DNA of 5,795 bases from Acidobacteriota bacterium. GTDB lineage: Bacteria > Acidobacteriota > Terriglobia > UBA7540. The position numbers and the translations under genes were made by a program. Of this stretch, positions 1-5,296 are shown one piece after another. The DNA lies in contig JAKAWO010000204.1 in NCBI GenBank assembly GCA_021827255.1, forward strand, positions 1 to 5,795, given 5' to 3'. The notes below the pieces were generated by a model that saw only the letters and a list, made by a program, of their open reading frames with translations, was not told where the DNA came from and made no database searches. Numbering within the stretch: the first letter of the stretch is position 1; every line of letters begins with the position of its first letter.

Positions 1-12
1 CGCCCCGCGGGC

Positions 13-65
13 GGAATTGCTCACCTCGCACGCCCAACGCCGCGCCTCGGATTCAGGGCAATTCC
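13..65. repeat. Perfect 8-bp inverted repeat (13-20 / 58-65)
   Basis: GGAATTGC at 13-20 is matched by its reverse complement GCAATTCC at 58-65, with 37 nt between the arms. The arms could form a stem in RNA from either strand, but the spacing is long and no T-run follows. The function is unknown, and a chance match in GC-rich DNA is possible. Confidence 0.4.
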
Positions 66-141
66 ACGCGCCCTCCTCCGCACCTCACCGGGCGCTCCAC
101 CATCCGAACCGTTCTTACCGAAGGATCAAGGCAGCTTTCCC

Positions 142-168
142 AGGCAATGCCAACTAAAGCGATTGCCT
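142..168. repeat. Stem-loop, 7 bp plus 2 bp across a one-base bulge
   Basis: AGGCAAT at 142-148 pairs with ATTGCCT at 162-168. After a bulged G at 161, GC at 149-150 pairs with GC at 159-160, closing an 8-nt loop (151-158). It lies about 150 nt past the stop codon of the isomerase gene on the minus strand. There is no T-rich tract on either side, so I do not call it an intrinsic terminator. It could be an RNA-stabilising 3' hairpin or chance. Confidence 0.4.
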
Positions 169-314
169 ACAGCCCGACTACTATGCGGGACCGTCCCTAG
201 CCCTGGTTGATTTTAGGTGCTCTATCTAATTCCTTAAGTTTGTGGGAATCACGCGCGGCTCGTCTCGCCGGCGCACCATCCGCTCGACGCCCTGACCCCT
301 CTGGCCTCGTTGCG

Positions 315-1163
315 TCAGCCGAACATCTTGTGATAGTTCTGCAGGCAGAGGCGGGCGGTTTTAAGCTCCGGATACCGGCTGCCTTCCTGCTCGATCAAGA
401 AATACTCTGCTCCGCCCACGCTCTTGGCCGCGGCGATTAGCCGCCTCCACGGTGTCACGCCCTCGCCGAACAGGACCGTATAGCCGCCCTTCGGCGACCA
501 ATCCTTCAGGTGCATCGAGCGGATGCGCCCTGGGTGGCTTTTGACCCAGGCGACCGGATCGCTGCCCGCCGCGACACAGGTGCCCACATCGAGCTGCAGC
601 ATGATGCTCTTTTCCGTGTTGTTGGCGATCACCTGCATGGGTTTCGTGCCATCCACCGGTTTCCACTCAGCGTCGTGATTGTGGTAGCCCGCATGGAAGC
701 CATGCCGCTTCATCGTGTCGTTAGCCTTGTTCAACATTTCCGCCAGCTCCTTCCAGCCATCGAGCGTGGTGATGTTGCCCGGCCAGGCGAGCACGATGAA
801 ACGCGTTCCCAAAATGTGATTCAGCTCCATCGCCTTGCCGATCCCTTGGGGAGTGAACGAGACCTTGTTGTTGTGGGTCGAATAGCAAGGCATGCGCAGC
901 CGGTCGAGCTGCTCGCGCACCTGCCGAGCGTAAGCGGGCGTCCACTGGTAGTAGGGCGCGAAAAACTCGACGCACTGGTAGCCCATCTTGGCGACTGCTT
1001 CGACCGTTCCCGGCAAGTCTTTCGCCAGGTCGTGACGGACCGAATACAGTTCCAGCCCGATGGGGATCTGCTTCGTGGCGGCGGCCAGCGACGCCGCTCC
1101 CAGCGGCGCTGCCGCCAAAAATTCCATAAACCTGCGGCGCGACCATCCATTTTTGTTTTTCAT
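315..1163 (-). CDS. Tat-exported sugar phosphate isomerase/epimerase-like TIM-barrel protein
   Basis: A 282-residue protein of the xylose-isomerase-like TIM-barrel superfamily (AP-endonuclease family 2 fold), whose members isomerise or epimerise sugars and related polyols using a bound divalent metal. The N-terminus carries a twin-arginine signal: Ser8-Arg9-Arg10-Arg11-Phe12-Met13, then an Ala-rich hydrophobic stretch (about 15-29) and a likely cleavage site near residue 29. The mature protein should therefore be folded before export to the periplasm. Barrel motifs visible in order are VEFFAP (65-70, likely ligand Glu66), GYHNHDAEW (159-167), LQLDVGT (189-195, Asp192), SMHLKDW (216-222, His218) and LIEQE (256-260, Glu258). 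These resemble the family's metal-site residues. The length is normal for the family. The ATG at 1161-1163 places the Tat motif correctly and follows a modest GGTGAAG ribosome site. A promoter and hairpin upstream suggest it is transcribed separately from the transporter operon. The substrate cannot be read from the sequence. Confidence 0.88.
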   Translation of the reverse strand: MKNKNGWSRRRFMEFLAAAPLGAASLAAATKQIPIGLELYSVRHDLAKDLPGTVEAVAKMGYQCVEFFAPYYQWTPAYARQVREQLDRLRMPCYSTHNNKVSFTPQGIGKAMELNHILGTRFIVLAWPGNITTLDGWKELAEMLNKANDTMKRHGFHAGYHNHDAEWKPVDGTKPMQVIANNTEKSIMLQLDVGTCVAAGSDPVAWVKSHPGRIRSMHLKDWSPKGGYTVLFGEGVTPWRRLIAAAKSVGGAEYFLIEQEGSRYPELKTARLCLQNYHKMFG

Positions 1164-1168
1164 AGCGA

Positions 1169-1175
1169 CTTCACC
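1169..1175 (-). promoter_or_regulatory. Candidate ribosome binding site for the isomerase gene
   Basis: On the minus strand, GGTGAAG ends 5 nt before the ATG at 1163. It is a weak Shine-Dalgarno sequence but well spaced. It supports the ATG that keeps the full Tat signal. Confidence 0.45.
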
Positions 1176-1196
1176 ATATCACAGGAACGCCGCCAA

Positions 1197-1225
1197 AAGA
1201 TAAGGAATCAGCGGCTCAGGCGCAA
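1197..1225 (-). promoter_or_regulatory. Candidate sigma70-type promoter for the isomerase gene
   Basis: On the minus strand a -35-like TTGCGC (1225-1220) is followed after exactly 17 nt by a -10-like TATCTT (1202-1197). Each box matches 4 of 6 consensus bases. Transcription would begin near 1190, giving a leader of about 25-30 nt before the ATG at 1163. The call rests only on consensus and spacing. Such matches are common by chance, so confidence is modest. Confidence 0.35.
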
Positions 1226-1227
1226 GC

Positions 1228-1248
1228 CCTTGGCGCGCCCCGCCAAGG
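1228..1248. repeat. Perfect 8-bp hairpin with 5-nt loop, possible terminator
   Basis: CCTTGGCG (1228-1235) and CGCCAAGG (1241-1248) are exact reverse complements around a 5-nt loop, making a strong GC-rich stem. It lies about 105 nt beyond the PadR stop codon and just upstream of the candidate isomerase promoter, a natural place for transcription of the transporter operon to end. No T-run follows directly on the minus strand (the nearest T-rich stretch is about 20 nt further on), so it is not a textbook intrinsic terminator. It may instead stabilise the 3' end of the operon mRNA. Confidence 0.45.
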
Positions 1249-1258
1249 ATCCGCCCGG

Positions 1259-1330
1259 CCCAATGCCGAGCGCGAGAATGGCGACGCTCGTGATGACAGG
1301 ATTGCGGCGCGCTTGGTCCGCGCTATAGGG
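1259..1330 (-). pseudogene. Relic of a second MacB/ADOP-type permease (first membrane segment only)
   Basis: The minus-strand frame open from 1339 to the stop at 1208 contains a segment reading PYSADQARRNP, then VITSVAI, then LALGIG. This matches the start of the first membrane module of MacB-like permeases. The intact permease in this window has RFGVRQLRRNP...LALGIG at residues 80-105. The DNA also matches: the 14-mer CCAATGCCGAGCGC occurs at 1260-1273 and 4954-4967, and the 12-mer GGATTGCGGCGC at 1299-1310 and 4999-5010. Both are in the same order and the same reading frame, with 25 nt between them here and 31 nt in the intact gene (a 6-nt difference). Everything else is missing: the N-terminal prefix, the periplasmic domains and the other membrane segments. 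After GIG the sequence no longer resembles the family. There is no start codon or ribosome site, so it is not a functional gene. Its place directly behind PadR suggests it was once PadR's partner permease. Confidence 0.75.
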
Positions 1331-1352
1331 CCGTCGCCGTTATTTGCAGGCG

Positions 1353-1688
1353 TCAGGACGAGGCAGCCTGGAGAATGTCGGCGACGGCAGTCGAAAAGCG
1401 TTGCCAATGGGTGGTCTCGCGCTCCAATTGCTTGCGGCCACTTTTCGTCAGCCGATAGTATTTGGCGCGCCGATTGTTTTCTGACGCGCCCCATTCGGAG
1501 CTGATCCAGCCCTGCCGCTCCAGGCGATAGAGCGCCGGATAGAGCGAACCTTGCTGAACTTGAAGCACATCCTTGGAAACCTGCTGAATCCGCTGCGCGA
1601 TACCCCAGCCGTGCATGGGCTCTGGATCTAGCGTTTTCAGGATGAGCAGGTCAAGCGTTCCCTGCAGTAAGTCCACGGACCTTTCCAT
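1353..1688 (-). CDS. PadR-family transcriptional regulator
   Basis: A 111-residue winged-helix DNA-binding protein of the PadR family (short, PadR-s2-like). Such proteins act as dimeric repressors released by small molecules or stress. Diagnostic pattern: LLQGTLDLLILKTL (7-20) as helix 1, HGWGIAQRI (26-34), then QGSLYPALYRLERQGWI (46-62), the recognition helix and start of the wing, and NNRRAKYYRLTKSGRKQL (71-88), the wing and following strand. The C-terminal helix (about 85-108) is the dimerisation arm. I chose the ATG at 1686-1688 because it begins at the normal family N-terminus and follows a strong AAGGAG. A longer frame to 1883 would overlap the ATPase gene and adds only arbitrary sequence. 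It lies 59 nt behind the ATPase gene and is probably cotranscribed with it. In Acidobacteriota such regulators usually sit immediately upstream of an ADOP permease. Here only a permease relic follows. Confidence 0.93.
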   Translation of the reverse strand: MERSVDLLQGTLDLLILKTLDPEPMHGWGIAQRIQQVSKDVLQVQQGSLYPALYRLERQGWISSEWGASENNRRAKYYRLTKSGRKQLERETTHWQRFSTAVADILQAASS

Positions 1689-1695
1689 AGGCCAT

Positions 1696-1701
1696 CTCCT
1701 T
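1696..1701 (-). promoter_or_regulatory. Strong ribosome binding site fixing the PadR start
   Basis: AAGGAG on the minus strand lies 7 nt before the ATG at 1688. It decides for the 111-residue form over the in-frame start at 1883. Confidence 0.75.
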
Positions 1702-1747
1702 TTGTCCCCAACTCGAGCTGCGGCCCAACTTGCCTTGAGGAAGGGAG

Positions 1748-2473
1748 TCAGCTCTGCGGGCTGCCGACTTCGGATTTCTGAATTTTGCCCTCCGCGCTTT
1801 CCTCGCCCGTAACGCGGCCGTCGGTCAAGTGAACGACCCGGTCGGCGTGGGCGGCAAAGCGTGGATCGTGCGTGACCATACAAATGGTGGCGCCGCGCCG
1901 GTGCAACTCACTCAGCAATTGCATCACCGCCTCGCCGTTTTTTGAATCGAGATTACCGGTCGGCTCATCCGCCAGCAAAACCGCCGGCTCGCCTGCCAGC
2001 GCCCGCGCCACGGCCACGCGCTGCTGCTCGCCGCCGGAGAGCTGCGCCGGATAATGCTTCATGCGGTGCGCCATCCCCACCCGTTCGAGCACGTCCTTCA
2101 CTCGCCGCTTCCGCTCGCTCGACGCCATGCCCCGATAGGTCAGCGGCAGCTCGACGTTTTCCTCCACCGTCAAATCGCCAATCAGGTTGAAGCTCTGGAA
2201 GATGAAGCCGATATCGCGGTTGCGAATGCGCGCCCGCTCATTAAAGCCGAGCCCATCCACGGGCTGGCCTTTGAGCCAGTAGCGGCCGCCGGTCGGCGAA
2301 TCGAGCAGCCCGATGAGCGACAAGAGGGTGGATTTGCCGCAGCCCGACGGCCCGGAAATCGAAACGTACTCGCCATTCTGAATTTCCAGATTGACGCTCT
2401 CAATCGCGTGCGTCTCCACTTCCTCGGTCGCAAAAACCTTGATCACTCCTTCGAGCTTGATTAACGGTTCCAT
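1748..2473 (-). CDS. MacB/LolD-type ABC transporter ATP-binding protein
   Basis: A 241-residue cytoplasmic ATPase that would power the neighbouring permease. All nucleotide-binding motifs are intact: Walker A GPSGCGKST (41-49), Q-loop Gln93 in FIFQSFNL, signature LSGGEQQR (145-152), Walker B AVLLADE (164-170, catalytic Glu170), D-loop GNLD (173-176) and H-loop His202 in MVTHD. The phrase ADEPTGNLDS, the SFNLIGDLTVEENVELPL segment and the length place it in the MacB/LolD/FtsE group, whose members work with MacB- or FtsX-like permeases in mechanotransmission, efflux or lipoprotein release. The start ATG at 2471-2473 follows a consensus AAGGAGGAG. The 163-nt gap to the permease gene is filled with micro-repeats. 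The last dozen residues (about 230-241) lie beyond the family's usual end and are encoded by a 7-nt periodic repeat, so the tail is probably not part of the enzyme core. It could serve other orphan permeases of the cell as well. Confidence 0.95.
   Translation of the reverse strand: MEPLIKLEGVIKVFATEEVETHAIESVNLEIQNGEYVSISGPSGCGKSTLLSLIGLLDSPTGGRYWLKGQPVDGLGFNERARIRNRDIGFIFQSFNLIGDLTVEENVELPLTYRGMASSERKRRVKDVLERVGMAHRMKHYPAQLSGGEQQRVAVARALAGEPAVLLADEPTGNLDSKNGEAVMQLLSELHRRGATICMVTHDPRFAAHADRVVHLTDGRVTGEESAEGKIQKSEVGSPQS
1750..1784 (-). repeat. Five degenerate 7-nt units at the 3' end of the ATPase gene
   Basis: Read on the minus strand, 1784-1750 divides exactly into five 7-mers that begin AATTCAG, AAATCCG, AAGTCGG and then drift (CAGCCCG, CAGAGCT). 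The block lies inside the coding sequence and encodes the final residues (about 230-241), ending next to the TGA. A 7-nt period cannot keep a reading frame, so this looks like an intergenic-type repeat read into by the gene. Confidence 0.5.
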
Positions 2474-2477
2474 GCCG

Positions 2478-2486
2478 CTCCTCCTT
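2478..2486 (-). promoter_or_regulatory. Consensus ribosome binding site of the ATPase gene
   Basis: AAGGAGGAG on the minus strand ends 4 nt before the ATG at 2473. The match to the anti-Shine-Dalgarno sequence is near-perfect, with slightly short spacing. It suggests efficient independent initiation despite the long gap behind the permease gene. Confidence 0.75.
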
Positions 2487-2495
2487 GGATTAGGC

Positions 2496-2530
2496 GCCCA
2501 GCTTTCAGCCGTCAGCTCTCAGCCGTCGGC
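2496..2530 (-). repeat. Five-unit 7-nt tandem micro-repeat (consensus GCTGANN)
   Basis: On the minus strand, 2530-2496 is five consecutive 7-mers: GCCGACG and GCTGAGA, then GCTGACG, GCTGAAA and GCTGGGC. It lies in the untranslated gap between the permease and ATPase genes, just upstream of the ATPase ribosome site. The period is unambiguous. No function is known to me. Confidence 0.7.
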
Positions 2531-2543
2531 CCTTAACCGTTCG

Positions 2544-2570
2544 CTTTCCGATTCCTGCTTCTGATTCCTG
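2544..2570 (-). repeat. Two-copy 13/14-nt direct repeat (CAGGAATC-type)
   Basis: On the minus strand, CAGGAATCAGAAG (2570-2558) is followed directly by CAGGAATCGGAAAG (2557-2544). The copies differ by one base and one inserted base. The repeat sits between the octamer and heptamer arrays in the same gap and belongs to the same kind of degenerate short-period sequence. Confidence 0.65.
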
Positions 2571-2575
2571 TCTTG

Positions 2576-2631
2576 CTCCTCAATCCTCCAATCGCTCAAT
2601 CACTCAACGGCTCGACCGCCCGATCACTCAA
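2576..2631 (-). repeat. Seven-unit octamer tandem array (consensus TTGAGYGA), permease/ATPase gap
   Basis: The 56 nt from 2631 down to 2576 on the minus strand split exactly into seven 8-mers. The best units are TTGAGTGA (twice) and TTGAGCGA; others such as TCGAGCCG and TTGGAGGA are degenerate. The array starts five bases past the permease stop codon. A matching array lies in the adaptor/permease gap at 5297-5352. It is unlike CRISPR repeats, having no spacers and very short units. It may be a mobile or slippage-generated intergenic repeat, or a protein- or RNA-binding array. Confidence 0.75.
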
Positions 2632-2636
2632 TTGCG

Positions 2637-5267
2637 CTACTCCCAGCGCAAGGCCACCATCGGGTCCACATTCGTCGCGCGGCGGGCCGGGATGAAGCAC
2701 GCAAAAAGAGCAACGAGAAGCAGGGCAAGAGAAGCCGCCATGAACGTGAGCGGGTCAGTGGGCTTCACGCCGTATAGCAAACTCGACAGGAATCGCGTCA
2801 GCCCGAACGCCCCGACGATTCCAATGGTCACGCCAATCAACGTCAACTTGATCCCTTGCCCGATGACCATCCTGAGAATGTCGCTCTTCTGCGCCCCCAG
2901 CGCCATGCGAATGCCGATTTCATGTGTGCGCTGCGTGACCCAATACGAGATGACCCCATAGAGTCCGAGTGCGCTCAAGAAAAGCGCTAAGCTGGCAAAC
3001 AGCCCAAGCAAAATGGAGTTGAATCGCGGCCGCGAAACCGTTCCCGCGATGACTTCTGTCATGGGCTGAGTCATCGTAACGCGTTGAGTGGAGTCAACAT
3101 CGGCCACGGCGCGGCGCAAGGCGGCGGCAACGCCAGCAGTGCCGACCGCTCGAACCAGGAAAACCGCCGTGCGCATCCATTGCGACATCAGATTGCCCGG
3201 CGCCTGAGTGACCGGAATATAGACCGTGGGCTGCATGGGCACGTCGAGGCCCATCGCCCTGACATCTCCCACCACTCCGACTACCGTGCGCGGGGGCTCC
3301 GTCAAGCCCGCGAAACTTTGGCCCTGGTACATGCCGAGGATGACTTGGTCGCCGATAGGATTTTGGCTTCCCCACCACTCCCGGGCGAGCGATTCGCTGA
3401 TGATAATCACGGGCTGAGAGGCGGCGGTATCCGCCTCCGTAAAGGTACGGCCCCGAAGCAGCGGCACGTGCATCGTCGCGAACAAATCGGGACTCGCGGT
3501 GCGGAACTGCATTGCACCAATGCTATCTTCCAGATGGCCTGCGCGCTGGACGGGAATATTGAACTGGCTGGCCACGGGCATCTCATTGATGACGGCCGCG
3601 GATTTGACGCCGGGGACCGCCCGCATATGCTGCATAACGGCCTGGTCGAAGTTCCAGACGCCCGTAACAGAAGCAGCGTGCGACCTTTCGAGAGGCGTCA
3701 CCACGGCGTAGAGGCTGCGCGAGTCGAATCCAGTAGGCTGCTCGTAGAGGTTGTGGAGGCTTTCAATCAGCAGGGCGGCGCCAATGAGCATCATCAATGA
3801 TAGTGCTAGCTGTGCTCCGACAATCGCCTTGCGCATTCTCGTGTGCCCGCCGCCCGCCCTGCTCCAGCCTTCTTTGAGTGCAGAGTTTAGGTCGAGCCTT
3901 GAAGTTTGGAAAAAGGAGGCGAGCCCAAATGCCACGCTCGAGGCAAGAGAAATGAGAAGAGCGAACACGAGCACAGGTATGCTCAACTCGATGCGGTCCG
4001 TAGCAAGCAGGTCCCAAGGGATCGAGCTGACGAGGCCGTTCAACATCCAGAAAGCGGCCACAATCCCCGCCCCGCCGCCCGCAACCGCGAGCAAAATGCT
4101 TTCCATGAAAAATTGCCGCAATAGCCGCAAGCGGCTCGCGCCCAGCGCCAGGCGAACAGAGATTTCCTTCTGCCTGGAAGCAGACCGTGCCAGAAGGAGG
4201 CTCGCAACATTCGCGCAGGCAATGACGAGAAGAAAACCGACGGCTCCAAAAAGCATTAGCAGGCTGGGACGGTAACCACCTGTCAGGAATGTTTGGTAAG
4301 GGATTAGTGCCACACCCACTTCACCGGGATGCGAGCCGTAAATGCCCGCGAATTCCTTGAAGACGATGGCCATCGCAGCGTGCGCCTTGGAGAGCGTCAC
4401 GCCTGGCTTGAGCCGGGCGATGGCGGAGGTGTTTGATCCCGAATCGGCAGAGCTGCCGGTGAACCGGAGCGGAACAAAGGCATCTGCGGGATCCACGAAC
4501 TTAAACCACGCCGGCAGGACGCCGACCACAGTGAAGCTTTGGTCCGCCAGTTGGACCTGACGGCCAAGGGCGTTCGGGGCGGAGCCGAAAGCGCTTTTCC
4601 AGAGTTCGTGCGTCAGGACCACGGCTTCCGGCCCGCCAGAGCGCTCTTCATCCGGCGTGAAATTCCTGCCCATAACCGGATTGACGCCTAGGGCTGGAAA
4701 GAAGCCGCGAGTCACTGGAAGAGTTCTAATCCAGTGCACGCTCTTTCCGATTTCGAGCTTGACCGTAGATAGTCCACGGTACGCGCCTGTGGATTCAAAA
4801 ACCGGGCTGTGGTCGTGGTAAAACTTGAACTGCTCTGCGGTCAGATCCTCGTTCCCGCCGGGCCATGTGAGGCGCACGAGCCGATTGGGCTGCGGATACG
4901 GCAGGGGGCGAAGCAGCACTCCATAGATCACGCTGAACATTGCAGTATTCGCACCAATGCCGAGCGCCAGCGTGATAACGGCTACTGCTGTGAAGCCCGG
5001 ATTGCGGCGCAATTGGCGCACGCCGAAACGAAGGTCCGCCAGCAGCGTTTCCGCAAAGTAGGCGGCGCGGTTTTGGCGGCACTCTTCTTTAATCGCCTCG
5101 ACGGGGCCAAACTGCCGCAGCGCCGCGTAGCGAGCTTCTTCCGCGCTCATGCCCGCCGCCACGTTCTGCTCGATCTGCTTTTCAAGATGAAAGCGCATTT
5201 CGTCGTCGAGCTCCTGCTCGGCTCGTTCTTTGTGGAACAGGGCGCCGAATTTCCTTAAGCTTCGCAT
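2637..5267 (-). CDS. ADOP/MacB-like ABC transporter permease, fused double module
   Basis: An 876-residue inner-membrane permease with the ADOP layout. A soluble N-terminal prefix (1-80, including EQELDDEMRFHLE and GMSAEEARYAALRQFG) is followed by two MacB-like modules in one chain. Module 1 has TM1 at about 92-118, a periplasmic domain at about 120-330, and TM2-4 near 335-360, 387-412 and 430-453. Module 2 has TM5 at about 482-504, a periplasmic domain at about 505-745, and TM6-8 near 752-777, 802-824 and 842-862. The FtsX coupling motif occurs twice, as RQKEISVRLALGA (365-377) and RTHEIGIRMALGA (780-792). The chain ends with the family's ARRATNVDPMVALRWE. One protein therefore supplies both halves of a MacB-type dimer. 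I chose the ATG at 5265-5267 because it begins at the usual prefix start and follows GGAGGT; a TTG 12 codons upstream lies in repeat DNA. The family is often encoded without an ATPase, but here an ATPase and an adaptor flank it, suggesting macrolide-, lipid- or peptide-like export. The substrate is unknown. Confidence 0.95.
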   Translation of the reverse strand: MRSLRKFGALFHKERAEQELDDEMRFHLEKQIEQNVAAGMSAEEARYAALRQFGPVEAIKEECRQNRAAYFAETLLADLRFGVRQLRRNPGFTAVAVITLALGIGANTAMFSVIYGVLLRPLPYPQPNRLVRLTWPGGNEDLTAEQFKFYHDHSPVFESTGAYRGLSTVKLEIGKSVHWIRTLPVTRGFFPALGVNPVMGRNFTPDEERSGGPEAVVLTHELWKSAFGSAPNALGRQVQLADQSFTVVGVLPAWFKFVDPADAFVPLRFTGSSADSGSNTSAIARLKPGVTLSKAHAAMAIVFKEFAGIYGSHPGEVGVALIPYQTFLTGGYRPSLLMLFGAVGFLLVIACANVASLLLARSASRQKEISVRLALGASRLRLLRQFFMESILLAVAGGGAGIVAAFWMLNGLVSSIPWDLLATDRIELSIPVLVFALLISLASSVAFGLASFFQTSRLDLNSALKEGWSRAGGGHTRMRKAIVGAQLALSLMMLIGAALLIESLHNLYEQPTGFDSRSLYAVVTPLERSHAASVTGVWNFDQAVMQHMRAVPGVKSAAVINEMPVASQFNIPVQRAGHLEDSIGAMQFRTASPDLFATMHVPLLRGRTFTEADTAASQPVIIISESLAREWWGSQNPIGDQVILGMYQGQSFAGLTEPPRTVVGVVGDVRAMGLDVPMQPTVYIPVTQAPGNLMSQWMRTAVFLVRAVGTAGVAAALRRAVADVDSTQRVTMTQPMTEVIAGTVSRPRFNSILLGLFASLALFLSALGLYGVISYWVTQRTHEIGIRMALGAQKSDILRMVIGQGIKLTLIGVTIGIVGAFGLTRFLSSLLYGVKPTDPLTFMAASLALLLVALFACFIPARRATNVDPMVALRWE

Positions 5268-5277
5268 GGCGATCCCC

Positions 5278-5283
5278 ACCTCC
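5278..5283 (-). promoter_or_regulatory. Ribosome binding site fixing the permease start
   Basis: GGAGGT on the minus strand lies 10 nt before the ATG at 5267. The spacing is slightly long but the core is perfect. It favours this ATG over the in-frame TTG at 5303. Confidence 0.55.
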
Positions 5284-5296
5284 CCGTCCGGCCATC

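Larger units (their letters stand above)
1..314. other. Non-coding stretch with no recognisable gene
   Basis: I find no convincing gene here. Short open frames exist on both strands, but none has a ribosome site or a recognisable protein pattern. One plus-strand frame is open from the left edge to about 210 and reads as arbitrary proline/arginine-rich sequence. I see no tRNA or rRNA pattern. The stretch lies downstream of the isomerase gene, which ends at 315 on the minus strand, so it is that gene's 3' flank. It contains two inverted repeats, listed separately, and a small near-palindrome at 187-197 (GGGAC-C-GTCCC). No T-rich tract follows any of these on the minus strand, so no standard intrinsic terminator is evident. 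The gene to the left is outside the window. Confidence 0.6.

Noticed and set aside
142..168. Intrinsic terminator for the isomerase gene
   Set aside because: The stem is about 150 nt past the stop codon, has a bulge, and is not followed by a T-run on the minus strand.
1..210. Partial plus-strand coding region entering from the left edge
   Set aside because: About 69 codons are open, but the translation is arbitrary-looking and proline/arginine-rich with no family signature, and nothing supports it as a gene end.
510..1328. Long plus-strand open frame (272 codons)
   Set aside because: It is antisense to the well-supported isomerase gene. Its protein is rich in Arg, His and Asp with no family pattern, typical of the opposite strand of GC-rich coding DNA.
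1216..1494. Minus-strand 92-codon frame overlapping the PadR 3' end
   Set aside because: It is out of frame with PadR and with the permease relic, and has no family pattern or ribosome site.
1353..1883. Longer PadR reading from 1883
   Set aside because: The extra 65 residues overlap the ATPase gene and are unlike PadR, whereas the ATG at 1688 has a strong ribosome site and the normal family N-terminus.
2496..2631. Possible CRISPR array
   Set aside because: The units are 7-14 nt, directly adjacent and degenerate. There are no 25-40 nt repeats with unique spacers and no cas genes.
3084..3800. Long plus-strand open frame (238 codons)
   Set aside because: It lies entirely opposite the permease gene, has no recognisable domain and has an antisense-like composition.
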